Assembly: GCF_029428675.1 (NCBI RefSeq) | Contig: NZ_JAJNEL010000001.1 | Span: 5,022,001 to 5,086,000, forward strand | Direction: 5' to 3' | DNA from: Streptomyces sp. JH14 | GTDB taxonomy: Bacteria > Actinomycetota > Actinomycetes > Streptomycetales > Streptomycetaceae | Length of the DNA stretch: 64,000 bases | Part shown: positions 32,786-41,113 of the stretch, in pieces | Layout: every line of letters starts with the position of its first letter | How positions within the stretch are numbered: position 1 is the first letter of the stretch | Made by a program: the position numbers and the translations under genes | The notes under the pieces: generated by a model | What the model was told of the DNA's origin: nothing | Databases searched by the model: none | What the model saw: only the letters and a program-made list of their open reading frames with translations

Positions 32786-34288
32786 TCAGCCGAACGGGAT
32801 GTGGACGACCGACTGGTTGCCGACGCCGACGGTGCTGGAGCCGTTGCCGATGGCGTTCCAGATCTCCACTCTGACCTTGCCGTTCACCAGATTGCCCTGG
32901 CTCCCTGTCGACGCCATGAGCCCCTTGCCCTGCGTGTAGTGCTCGTAGCCGGTGACCGGGTCGGTGGGGAAGTAGTTGTACGTCTCCGTGCGGTCCCAGG
33001 TCCCGTCGCCCGTGCGGTCGTAGCTCACCCTCACCTGCTGTCCGTTGGCGACGGTCGTGCCGGCGTCGACGAACAGGTCGAACTGCGTGGCCCCGCCGTT
33101 GTACGTCCGGGTGATGCCCGAGGCGGTGAAGGTCTGCGGGCTGTGCGGGGTGCCGTCGTAGTTGGCGCCGCCCGCCGAGGCGAGGGTCAAGGCCGAGCCG
33201 GACGCCTCCGCCGCACCGAGACCGCCGCCGGAGCGGAGCGTGAGGTCGGAGGAGCCGGACGGCGGGTCGGTCGGGTCCGGGGGATCGGTCGGATCGGTAC
33301 CGCCCCCGCCGCCCTTGGTCCAGACACCGACGTAGTCGACGAGCATGGGGCGGCCCGGGACGGTCTCCGCCGTGGGTGTGCTGCCGGCCAGTGCGTTGGG
33401 GAACGCGCCACCGATCGCGAGGTTGAGCAGGACGAAGTAGCCCGCGTGCTCGGTCATGCCGGCCCAGGTGCCGGCGTCCAGCTGGCTCTGGGAGACGGAG
33501 TGGAACTGCTGGCCGTCCACGTACCAGCGCAGCGCATTGGGGGTGACGGAGCGGTCCCACTCGAAGGTGTACGTGTGGAACGCCGATTGGCAACTGGTGC
33601 CGGGGCAGGCCCGGTTGCTCGCGATACCGCTGGTCTCGTTGCACGGGCCGCCCGGGTTGACGCCGCAGTGCAGCACGCCCCAGACGGAGTTGATCCCGTT
33701 GACGTTCTCCATGATGTCGAACTCGCCGATGCCCGGCCAGTTCCAGTAGTTGCCGCGGTACGGGGAGCCGAGCGCCCAGAACGCGGGCCAGTAGCCGAGC
33801 GCCGCGTTCCCGGTGACGTTCGGCATCTGGATCCGGCTCTCGATGCGCAAGGTGCCGCCCGCCGGGGCCTTGAAGTCGGAGCGTGTGGTCTCGACCCGGC
33901 CGGAGGTCCAGTTGCCCGCACCGTCGCGGAGCGGGGTGATCCGGAGGTTTCCGTTGCCGTCGAGGCTGAGGTTGTCGGGGCTGGCGGTGTAGTTCTGGAT
34001 CTCACCCGTGCCCCAGTTGCCGGGGCCGCCCGGGTAGGCGTGGCCGGTGTCGATCTGCCAGTTCGCGGCCGAGGGGAGGGAGCGGTCGGCGCCGTTGAAG
34101 TCGTCGCTCCACTTCAGGTCCCAGCCGGGCGCCGGGGGAACGGCGCCGCGAGCGGATCCGGAGCCGAGGACGGTGGCCAGTCCGGCCAGGACCAGGGCCA
34201 TCACGGTCAGTGCGGCGAGTGCGGTGGTGCGTCTGTGGGGAGTGGAGGTGGGGGAGTGGGCGGGCAGGTGGATGCGGCTCGCGTTCAA
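32786..34288 (-). CDS. Secreted GH16 beta-glucanase with C-terminal beta-sandwich module
   Basis: 500 residues. A long signal peptide (hydrophobic 22-45, cut near ARGA), a GH16 catalytic domain (about 55-320) with the active-site motif GEFDIMENVNG (two Glu flanking Asp) and YWPAFWALGSP, a Gly/Thr/Asp/Pro linker (325-345), and a C-terminal module of about 150 residues (GGGLGAAEASGSALTLASAGGANYDG). The closest enzymes are endo-1,3-beta-glucanases (laminarinases). The C-terminal module looks like a carbohydrate-binding or beta-sandwich domain; I cannot name the family. Start codon TTG, with GGAGAGG 6 nt upstream. A palindrome about 50 bp upstream fits cellobiose/glucan control. Confidence 0.88.
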   Translation of the reverse strand: MNASRIHLPAHSPTSTPHRRTTALAALTVMALVLAGLATVLGSGSARGAVPPAPGWDLKWSDDFNGADRSLPSAANWQIDTGHAYPGGPGNWGTGEIQNYTASPDNLSLDGNGNLRITPLRDGAGNWTSGRVETTRSDFKAPAGGTLRIESRIQMPNVTGNAALGYWPAFWALGSPYRGNYWNWPGIGEFDIMENVNGINSVWGVLHCGVNPGGPCNETSGIASNRACPGTSCQSAFHTYTFEWDRSVTPNALRWYVDGQQFHSVSQSQLDAGTWAGMTEHAGYFVLLNLAIGGAFPNALAGSTPTAETVPGRPMLVDYVGVWTKGGGGGTDPTDPPDPTDPPSGSSDLTLRSGGGLGAAEASGSALTLASAGGANYDGTPHSPQTFTASGITRTYNGGATQFDLFVDAGTTVANGQQVRVSYDRTGDGTWDRTETYNYFPTDPVTGYEHYTQGKGLMASTGSQGNLVNGKVRVEIWNAIGNGSSTVGVGNQSVVHIPFG

Positions 34289-34337
34289 GGGACACCTCTC
34301 CGGTGGGGGCGGGGGAACGGGAACGAGGTACCGGTCG

Positions 34338-34351
34338 TGAGAGCGCTCTCA
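34338..34351. promoter_or_regulatory. CebR-like operator upstream of the GH16 gene
   Basis: TGAGAGCGCTCTCA is a perfect 14-bp palindrome 49 bp upstream of the TTG start. It differs by one symmetric change from the published CebR operator TGGGAGCGCTCCCA, which represses cellulose and glucan utilisation genes in streptomycetes. Confidence 0.75.
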
Positions 34352-34456
34352 GGCTTTTGTAGGTGCACACGGGGAGGCCGTCAATGGCGCTGCGCTCTTA
34401 ACTTCTTGAATGTAGAGGGCAGTTGAAGGAAGGTGCAGAAAGGAGGGCCCCCGTGC

Positions 34457-34487
34457 TTGCCCTGACGTCCGCGTCAACCTTTACCGT
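34457..34487 (+). promoter_or_regulatory. MerR-type promoter with 19-bp spacer
   Basis: TTGCCC (34457-34462) and TACCGT (34482-34487) are separated by 19 bp, longer than the normal 17. The spacer holds a dyad TGACG-N4-CGTCA (34463-34476). Overlong spacers with a dyad are the classic mark of promoters activated by DNA distortion by MerR proteins. The -10 lies 6 nt before the merR ATG, so the message is leaderless and probably self-regulated. Confidence 0.75.
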
Positions 34488-34493
34488 CGAAGC

Positions 34494-34898
34494 ATGCGAA
34501 TCGGGGAGCTGGCCGAGCGGGCCGGAACGACGACGCGGACTCTGCGCTACTACGAGTCACGCGGACTGCTGCCTGCGCGGCGGGCCGTGAACGGGTACCG
34601 GACCTACGACGAGGACGATCTGCGCCTGCTGCAGCAGATCCGGACCCTGCAGGACTTCGGGTTCGAACTGGAGGAGACCCGGCCGTTCGTCGACTGCCTG
34701 CGTGCCGGCCATCCGGCCGGTGACGCCTGCCCCGCCTCGCTCGCCGTCTACCGGCGCAAGCTCGGCGAGCTCGACTCGCTCATCGAGCAGCTCCAGTCGG
34801 TCCGCGCCCAGGTGGGCGCGCAGCTCGCGAGGGCCGAGCTGGAGGCCGCGGCCGAGCTTCCTGGCGGCCCGGAACCCCGTTGTGAACTGGGAGGATGA
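34494..34898 (+). CDS. MerR-family transcriptional regulator
   Basis: 134 residues. The N-terminal winged helix MRIGELAERAGTTTRTLRYYESRGLLPARR ... GYRTYDEDDLRLLQQI is canonical, followed by a dimerisation helix (about 83-115). Three cysteines lie downstream (DCLRAG near 68, ACPAS near 79, RCELGG near the end); they could bind metal or respond to oxidation, though they do not match the mercury- or copper-binding patterns I know. Cotranscription with thioredoxin favours a redox role (inference). Stop and next start are 3 nt apart. Confidence 0.9.
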   Translation: MRIGELAERAGTTTRTLRYYESRGLLPARRAVNGYRTYDEDDLRLLQQIRTLQDFGFELEETRPFVDCLRAGHPAGDACPASLAVYRRKLGELDSLIEQLQSVRAQVGAQLARAELEAAAELPGGPEPRCELGG

Positions 34899-34901
34899 CA
34901 G

Positions 34902-35243
34902 ATGATTCATGCAGAGGGCGTGGCCGAGGTCACCGACGCCACCTTCGACGGGGAGGTGCTGGCGGCCGAGCTGCCCGTGCTGGTCGAGTTCACCGCCGAC
35001 TGGTGCGGACCGTGCCGCCAGCTCGCCCCCGTGCTCAGTGCGATCGCGGCGGAGGAGGCCGGGCGCATCAAGGTCGTCCAGATCGACGTGGACGCCAATC
35101 CGGGCATCACGAGCCGCTACGCGGTGCTGTCGATGCCGACCCTGATGGTGTTCCGGTCCGGCGAACCGGTGAAGTCGATGGTGGGCGCCCGCCCCAAGCG
35201 CAGGCTGCTGCAGGAGCTGGAGGACGTGTTCGAGACGGTGTGA
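34902..35243 (+). CDS. trxA: Thioredoxin
   Basis: 113 residues, a full single-domain thioredoxin with active site DWCGPCRQLAPVL (Cys near 36 and 39), the cis-Pro in SMPTLMVF and the conserved QIDVDANPG. It reduces protein disulfides using thioredoxin reductase (encoded elsewhere). GGGAGGATGACAG precedes the ATG, overlapping the merR stop. It should be controlled by the MerR protein through the promoter with the long spacer. Confidence 0.94.
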   Translation: MIHAEGVAEVTDATFDGEVLAAELPVLVEFTADWCGPCRQLAPVLSAIAAEEAGRIKVVQIDVDANPGITSRYAVLSMPTLMVFRSGEPVKSMVGARPKRRLLQELEDVFETV

Positions 35244-35255
35244 GCCGCGAGGGGC

Positions 35256-36173
35256 TCAGTCGCTGCCGCCACCACAGCCGCTGCCGCCGCCGCAGCTGTG
35301 GTGGTGGGCTCCACCGTCGTACGAGGCGCCGTGCGAGCCGTACGAGTCGTACCAGCTGCCGGAGTCGTGGCCGCTGTCGTACGCGTCCCGGTCGTCGTCC
35401 AGCGCCTTGCCGAACTTGATCAGCATCCGTCCCACCGACGGCAGACGCTCGCCCGTGTCCATGCCCCGCCGCTGACGCCGGCGCTCGCCCGGCAGCCCGC
35501 CCCGCCCGTCGAACACCACGGCTCCGAGCGCGGCCGACGCCCACGGCTCGCGGCTGCGGATCGCCGCCAGGCGGCGGCGGCCCGCCGGGGTCAGCCGGCC
35601 CCGCGCCGGGCACAGCATCCGCACGGCCAGGCAGCAGGCGGCCACCGCGATGAACGGCGCGGTGTGCCGCAGCCCCTGCGGGACGGAGAAGGCGGCCAGG
35701 ACCACGGTGGCGCACAGGACGACGACCAGGCCCCGCGTGGCATACAGGCGGGCCAGGGCGTGGGGCGGGGTCAGCAGCAGGCCGTACGAGACGAGCCGGT
35801 CGCCGACCTCGCGCACGGCCCCGTCCCGCGCCGTCCGTACCCGCAGGAGCGTCGGCGTCGTGGAGCCCGAGCTCCGCCACTTCCCGACCACGGCGTGCTC
35901 CACCGGATGCGCGGGCTCCGACCAGGGCTCCGGCAACCGCAGCCGGCCACCCGACACGATCGCGACGTTGTTGTCGCTGCCCCACAGCATGTGGAGCGCT
36001 GTCTCCACCACCCGCTCCGGTCCGCCGGCCAGAAACGCCGCATCGTACGGGCCCAGCTCGGGCGGGCGCTTCCCGCGCCGCCACGGCAGCAGCCGCCGGC
36101 CGGACAGGGTCAGGCAGGCGGCGACGGCGACCAGCGCGGTCGCGGCGTCGATGAGCGTGAGTGTGGTCCCCAT
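35256..36173 (-). CDS. TIGR04222-domain membrane protein with Gly/Cys tail
   Basis: 305 residues. N-terminal membrane segment (8-25), cytoplasmic region with GPYDAAFLAGGPERVVETAL, the family hallmark, two further membrane segments (about 145-185) and a C-terminal half with basic QRRG stretch ending in a Tyr/Ser/His/Gly-rich segment and CGGGSGCGGGSD. Proteins of this family carry this short Gly/Cys tail; function unknown. Convergent with trxA (12 bp between stops). Confidence 0.85.
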   Translation of the reverse strand: MGTTLTLIDAATALVAVAACLTLSGRRLLPWRRGKRPPELGPYDAAFLAGGPERVVETALHMLWGSDNNVAIVSGGRLRLPEPWSEPAHPVEHAVVGKWRSSGSTTPTLLRVRTARDGAVREVGDRLVSYGLLLTPPHALARLYATRGLVVVLCATVVLAAFSVPQGLRHTAPFIAVAACCLAVRMLCPARGRLTPAGRRRLAAIRSREPWASAALGAVVFDGRGGLPGERRRQRRGMDTGERLPSVGRMLIKFGKALDDDRDAYDSGHDSGSWYDSYGSHGASYDGGAHHHSCGGGSGCGGGSD

Positions 36174-36666
36174 GACAGCCCCCGATCCGGACGTGCTCCG
36201 GATGAAAATGCGTATGTGAGGGGTGTCTCCGCCTGAAGCCTGCCCAACCCGAACATGCCGGATTTCAGAGCTTGTTCTGAGCTTCGTGGCCGGCCCGCCG
36301 GGTCATCCGGTCGCTGCTCGCGGACCGCCTCGCGCATCGGCGCGACCGGTGCACCGGTGACATCGGCATCGATGCTCGAGCCGGGCCGTCGGGTGGCCTC
36401 GGACCAAGGTCCGACGGGCCTCCGTGCGCCGGCTCTCCGCACCGATGTCCGGCTTCGGCGCGACGGCCGGCATGCGTCAGATGCTCCATGACCGGATGTA
36501 CCTCCCGCCCGCGCACACTTCCTCCGGGAACTCCTCCGGCACAGAACGGCCTTCCCTCGTGGGGAGTCCCCGTCGAACGTGGCCCGATTCGGCCGGATGC
36601 GTCGCGTGGGTGACAAGCGGCATGTCGGACATTCCCGTCGTAGCTGACTGTCGGAGGATGATCGAC
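36174..36666. other. Gap between TIGR04222 and adenosine deaminase genes
   Basis: About 490 bp with no credible gene. It holds a 16-bp inverted repeat TCGGACCAAGGTCCGA (36399-36414), about 250 bp upstream of the deaminase gene. Otherwise I see nothing. Confidence 0.6.
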
Positions 36667-38301
36667 ATGCCTCTCTCAGCTCTGTCTCGCGCGCGGCGCC
36701 GCACTGCCCGGCTCGCGCCGGTCCTGAGCGCCGCACTGGCGCTCACCCTGACATCCACTCAGCTGTCCCAGGCCGCGGAGAAAGAAGCGAACGGATCCAC
36801 TCGTGCCGAGGCCCGCGTCTCGGCGTACCTGCGAGACGTGCGCGACCGCCCCGGGGCGCTGGCCGCCTTCTTCAGGGCCCTGCCCAAGGGCGCAGACCTC
36901 CACAACCACCTTTCGGGCGCGGCGACCACCGAGCTGTTGCTGAAAATCGCTGTCGAGGCCGGCTACTGCATCGACAGGACCACCCTCACCGCGAGCGCGC
37001 CACTCTGCACGGGTAACACCCGCCCCGCGGCCGACACCCTCACCGACCGCGCTTTCCGGCGTCAGGTCATCCGCGCCTGGTCCATGCAGGACTTCAAGCC
37101 CGGTCAGGGCGAGAGCAGCCACGACCACTTCTTCGCCACCTTCGGAAAGTTCGGTGCGGTCAGCGGACTCCAGCCCGGGCGACTGCTGGCCCAGGTCTCC
37201 AACTCGGTCGCGAAGCAGCACCAGTTCTACCTCGAGACCATGCTGACCCCCGCCTACAACGCCGCAGCCGCCCTTGCCGCCAAGGTCGGATACGACAGCG
37301 ACCTGTCCCGGCTGCGCGACAAACTGCTGGCCGACGGCGGCATGGACGCCGTCGTCCAGCAGGCGATGAACCAGACGGACTCATTGCTCGATGAGTTCCG
37401 TACCGCCGCGCACTGCGGCACCCGCCACCCCGACGCCGGGTGCTCGCTGCCTGTGCGGTTCATCTCCCAGGTGTCGCGAGGCGGCACGCGCGAGGTGGTC
37501 TTCACCCAGATGCTGCTCGGCGTGGAACTGGCCCGGCGCGATCACCGCTTCGTCTCGCTGAACCTCGTGCAGCCCGAGGACGGTTCGGTGGCGCTCGCCG
37601 ACTACCGCCTGCAGATGCGCATGCTGAAGTACCTGCGCGGCGTGTACCCCGATGTTCCCCTCACCCTGCACGCGGGTGAGCTCGTCCCCGGCCTGGTCAA
37701 GCCCGAGGACCTGCGTTTCCACGTCCGCGACGCCGTGCTCACCGCCGGTACCGACCGCGTCGGCCACGGCGTCGACATCCGCCACGAGGACGACTACCGG
37801 GAACTGCTGCGCCTGATGGCCCGGCGGCATGTGCTGGTGGAAGTCCCGCTCACCAGCAACGCACAGGTCCTGGGCGTCACGGGCTGGCGTCACCCCTTCC
37901 CGCTGTACCGGAGATACGGCGTCCCGGTCGCCCTTGCCACCGACGACCCCGGCGTCGAGCGGACCGACATCAGCCGCGAGTACCAGCGTGCCGCGCTCAC
38001 CTACGGGCTGGACTACCGGGTGCTGAAGGACCTGGCCCGCACGTCCGTGGAGTACGGCTTCCTGCAGGGCCGCAGCCTGTGGCGCCACCGCGGCGGCTAC
38101 CAGGCCGTCCCGGAGTGCGCCCGGGACCGCCTCGGCGACCCCACCCCCGGCCCGCGCTGCGCCCGCTTCCTCGCGTCCAGTGCCAAGGGCGCGGTGGAGT
38201 GGAAGCAGGAGGGCGCGTTCCGCACCTTCGAGCGCACATTCGGCGCCAGGGCGAGGACCGGGTCCCGCACCGTCAACGCGCTCGCCGCGGCCGGACGATG
38301 A
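36667..38301 (+). CDS. Secreted adenosine deaminase-like protein
   Basis: 544 residues. Signal peptide about 1-36 (RRRTARLAPVLSAALALTLTSTQLSQAAE). The metal-dependent deaminase barrel holds ADLHNHLSGA (HxH metal ligands), TLHAGELVPG (His ligand and catalytic Glu), DRVGHGVDI (catalytic His) and ATDDPGVERT (Asp pair). Longer than cytosolic adenosine deaminases (about 340), with an N-terminal extension and Cys-containing insertions, like eukaryotic growth-factor-type ADGF deaminases. Likely deaminates extracellular adenosine or deoxyadenosine for purine scavenging; the substrate is not proven by sequence. GGAGG lies 9 nt before the ATG; an ATG three codons earlier overlaps that site. Confidence 0.87.
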   Translation: MPLSALSRARRRTARLAPVLSAALALTLTSTQLSQAAEKEANGSTRAEARVSAYLRDVRDRPGALAAFFRALPKGADLHNHLSGAATTELLLKIAVEAGYCIDRTTLTASAPLCTGNTRPAADTLTDRAFRRQVIRAWSMQDFKPGQGESSHDHFFATFGKFGAVSGLQPGRLLAQVSNSVAKQHQFYLETMLTPAYNAAAALAAKVGYDSDLSRLRDKLLADGGMDAVVQQAMNQTDSLLDEFRTAAHCGTRHPDAGCSLPVRFISQVSRGGTREVVFTQMLLGVELARRDHRFVSLNLVQPEDGSVALADYRLQMRMLKYLRGVYPDVPLTLHAGELVPGLVKPEDLRFHVRDAVLTAGTDRVGHGVDIRHEDDYRELLRLMARRHVLVEVPLTSNAQVLGVTGWRHPFPLYRRYGVPVALATDDPGVERTDISREYQRAALTYGLDYRVLKDLARTSVEYGFLQGRSLWRHRGGYQAVPECARDRLGDPTPGPRCARFLASSAKGAVEWKQEGAFRTFERTFGARARTGSRTVNALAAAGR

Positions 38302-38350
38302 TCCGGCGCCCGACCTCACCGACACGGTGACCGGACCCCATGCACACCCG

Positions 38351-38417
38351 GTGGCCCGGCTGATCTCTCAGCCGGGCCACCGGCCTGTCCGCCCGGCTGA
38401 GAGATCAGCCGGGCCAC
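38351..38417. terminator. Nested 27-bp inverted repeat between adenosine deaminase and glgB
   Basis: Arms 38351-38377 and 38391-38417 are perfect 27-bp complements around a 13-nt loop. Each arm is itself a hairpin (GCCCGGCTGA, 4-nt loop, TCAGCCGGGC). It lies 49 bp after the deaminase stop and 175 bp from the convergent glgB stop, probably a bidirectional terminator. Confidence 0.8.
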
Positions 38418-38591
38418 GGCCATGGGCACGCCGGAGCGCACCGGTCTCCCCATGGGGAGACCGCGAAGCGAGCCGGAACCCTCACCGGACACGTCCGCCC
38501 GAAACGGCAGCGGGCCCGGACAACCGGCTGGGCTTTCGGCGTCTCCGTCGCCGGCTCCGGGGGGCTCGGGGCGTACCGGGCCCCCGCGCCC

Positions 38592-41012
38592 TCACACCGG
38601 CTGCAGCCAGACCGTCGCCAGCGGCGGCAGGGTCAGCAGAATGCTGGCCGGCCTGCCGTGTGCACCCACCGACTCCGGCTTCAGCGGCCCGGCGCTGCGC
38701 ACGTCGCTGCCGCCGTACTGCGCGGCATCCGTATTGAGGACCTCCGCCCACGCCACGGGAGCGCCGAGCACGTCCGGGACCCCGAGCCGGTAGTCGTGCC
38801 GCACCACGGGAGAGAAGTTGCAGACGGCGAGGAGCGGTGCGCCGTGCGCGTCGTAGCGCAGGAAGGCGAAGGCATTGTCCTCAGCCGCGTCGCCGACCAC
38901 CCAGGAGAAGCCCTCCGGTACCGTGTCGCGCTGCCAGAGCGCGGGCGTGTTGCCGTACACCCTGTTCAGATCGCTGACCAGGGTCCGGACGCCCCGGTGG
39001 TCGCTCTCCGCCGAGTACGACGGGTCGAGCAGCCACCAGTCCGGGCCGTGCCCCTCGGACCACTCCGCGCCTTGCGCGAACTCCTGGCCCATGAAGAGGA
39101 GTTGCTTGCCGGGGTGGGCCCACATGAATCCCAGGTACGCCCGGTGGTTGGCGCGCTGCTGCCACCAGTCACCGGGCATCTTGCTGACCAGCGCCCGCTT
39201 GCCGTGCACCACTTCGTCGTGCGAGATCGGCAGCACGTAGTTCTCGCTGTACGCGTACACCATCGAGAAGGTCATCTCGTTGTGGTGGTACTTGCGGTGC
39301 ACCGGCTCCTTCGACACGTACTCCAGGGAGTCGTGCATCCAGCCCATGTTCCACTTCAGGCCGAAGCCGAGACCGCCGAAGCCGCCGGGGCCGACATGGT
39401 GGGTGGCCCGGGTGACGCCGTCCCAGGCGGTGGACTCCTCGGCGATGGTGACGACGCCCGGATTGCGCCGGTAAACGGTGGCGTTCATCTCCTGGAGGAA
39501 GGCGACGGCATCCAGATTCTCCCGGCCGCCGTGTTCGTTCGGAGCCCATTCCCCGTCCTCGCGCGAATAGTCGAGGTAGAGCATCGAGGCGACGGCATCG
39601 ACCCGCAGCCCGTCGATGTGGAACTCTTCGCACCAGTACGTCGCGTTGGCGACCAGGAAGTTGCGCACTTCGGTGCGGCCGAAGTCGAATTCGAGGGTGC
39701 CCCAGTCGGGATGCGCGGCCCGCGTCGGGTCGGAGTGCTCGTACAGCGGGCGGCCGTCGAACTCGGCCAGCGCCCAGTCGTCACGCGGGAAGTGCGCGGG
39801 CACCCAGTCGACGATGACGCCGATGCCGGACCGGTGCAGCGCGTCGATCAGATGCCGGAAGTCGTCCGGGGTACCCATGCGCGACGTCGGGGCGTAGAAG
39901 CCGGTGACCTGATAGCCCCAGGAGCCGCCGAAGGGATGCTCGGAGACCGGCATCAGCTCCACATGCGTGAACCCCAGATCCCGTACATAGGAGGGGAGTT
40001 GAGTGGCCAGCTGGCGGTAGGTGAGCCCCGGCCGCCAGGACGGCAGATGCACCTCGTACACGGACAGGGGCGCCTCGTGCACGGGTACGTCCCCGCGGTG
40101 GGCCATCCACTCCTGGTCCTGCCACTCATGGTGCGAGGCCGTCACGACCGAGGCATTGGCGGGAGGGACCTCGGTGTGGCGGGCCATCGGGTCGGCGCGC
40201 ACCGTGTGCGAACCGTCCGGGCGGCAGATGTCGAACTTGTAGAGCGCACCCTCCCCGATCGCCGGGAGGAACAGCTCCCAGACCCCGCTGGAGCCGAGCG
40301 AACGCATCGGGAAGCCCGTGCCGTCCCAGTAGTTGAAGTCCCCGACGACACGCACACCGCGGGCATTGGGCGCCCAGACGGTGAACCGGGTCCCGGCGAC
40401 CCCCTGGTGCTCCATGGGCTGCGCGCCGAGGGCGGTCCACAGCTCCTCGTGCCGCCCCTCGCCGATCAGATGGAGATCGAGATCGCCGAGCGCGGGCAGG
40501 AAGCGGTACGGGTCGTGGACCTCGATCTCGTTGTCTTCGTAGGCGACCAGGAGCTGGTACTCGGGGACGGCCGGCACCGGCAGCAGGCCGGAGAAGAGAC
40601 CGTCGCCGTCGTCGTGGAGTTCGACCCGCAGTCCCTTGGCGAGCACGGTCACGGAACGGGCGAACGGACGCAGCACCCGGACCGCCACACCGCCGCGGAC
40701 CATGTGCGCACCGAGCAGATCGTGCGGGGCGTGGTGTTCACCGGCGAGCAGCCGCCCCCGGTCTCCGTCGTCGAGGGCACGCACCGGCCGGACCCCGCGG
40801 CCGCCGCCACGGCGCGGCTGCGGGGGCGAGGCGGCGGCCCGCTTCTCGGCCGCCTTCTTCCGCTTGGCCGGGGTGGCTGCGGAGGCCGCGGGGGCCGACG
40901 CGGCCGGCGTGGCGCTCGTGCCCTGCGTGGCCGGTGTGACGGGTGTGGCCGCAGGCGTGGACGGGGTCGCGGTGGGATCGGGCACGTTGCGGGACGGCTT
41001 GCGGGCGGTCAC
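38592..41012 (-). CDS. glgB: 1,4-alpha-glucan branching enzyme
   Basis: 806 residues. An Ala/Pro/Thr-rich N-terminal tail (about 75 residues), two beta-sandwich modules (CBM48; GTRFTVWAPNARGVRVVGDFNYW), a GH13 barrel with GLRVDAVASMLYLDY (nucleophile Asp), TIAEESTAW (acid Glu) and PISHDEVVHG, and a C-terminal beta domain ending LPPLATVWLQPV. It introduces alpha-1,6 branches into the GlgE-made glucan. Two starts are possible: a GTG at 41012 with GAGGAGG 9 nt upstream (chosen), or an ATG at 41114 that overlaps the maltokinase stop as TGATG; the extra 34 residues of the latter look non-conserved. Confidence 0.94.
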   Translation of the reverse strand: MTARKPSRNVPDPTATPSTPAATPVTPATQGTSATPAASAPAASAATPAKRKKAAEKRAAASPPQPRRGGGRGVRPVRALDDGDRGRLLAGEHHAPHDLLGAHMVRGGVAVRVLRPFARSVTVLAKGLRVELHDDGDGLFSGLLPVPAVPEYQLLVAYEDNEIEVHDPYRFLPALGDLDLHLIGEGRHEELWTALGAQPMEHQGVAGTRFTVWAPNARGVRVVGDFNYWDGTGFPMRSLGSSGVWELFLPAIGEGALYKFDICRPDGSHTVRADPMARHTEVPPANASVVTASHHEWQDQEWMAHRGDVPVHEAPLSVYEVHLPSWRPGLTYRQLATQLPSYVRDLGFTHVELMPVSEHPFGGSWGYQVTGFYAPTSRMGTPDDFRHLIDALHRSGIGVIVDWVPAHFPRDDWALAEFDGRPLYEHSDPTRAAHPDWGTLEFDFGRTEVRNFLVANATYWCEEFHIDGLRVDAVASMLYLDYSREDGEWAPNEHGGRENLDAVAFLQEMNATVYRRNPGVVTIAEESTAWDGVTRATHHVGPGGFGGLGFGLKWNMGWMHDSLEYVSKEPVHRKYHHNEMTFSMVYAYSENYVLPISHDEVVHGKRALVSKMPGDWWQQRANHRAYLGFMWAHPGKQLLFMGQEFAQGAEWSEGHGPDWWLLDPSYSAESDHRGVRTLVSDLNRVYGNTPALWQRDTVPEGFSWVVGDAAEDNAFAFLRYDAHGAPLLAVCNFSPVVRHDYRLGVPDVLGAPVAWAEVLNTDAAQYGGSDVRSAGPLKPESVGAHGRPASILLTLPPLATVWLQPV

Positions 41013-41113
41013 AGGGGACAGCCTCCTCGGGGGGGTGTGGGTGAGGCAGGAATCAGGGGGACCCGGGCAGGGAGAAGCCCGCCGGGCCGGGAGCAGCGCG
41101 CTCGCGCGGGACA

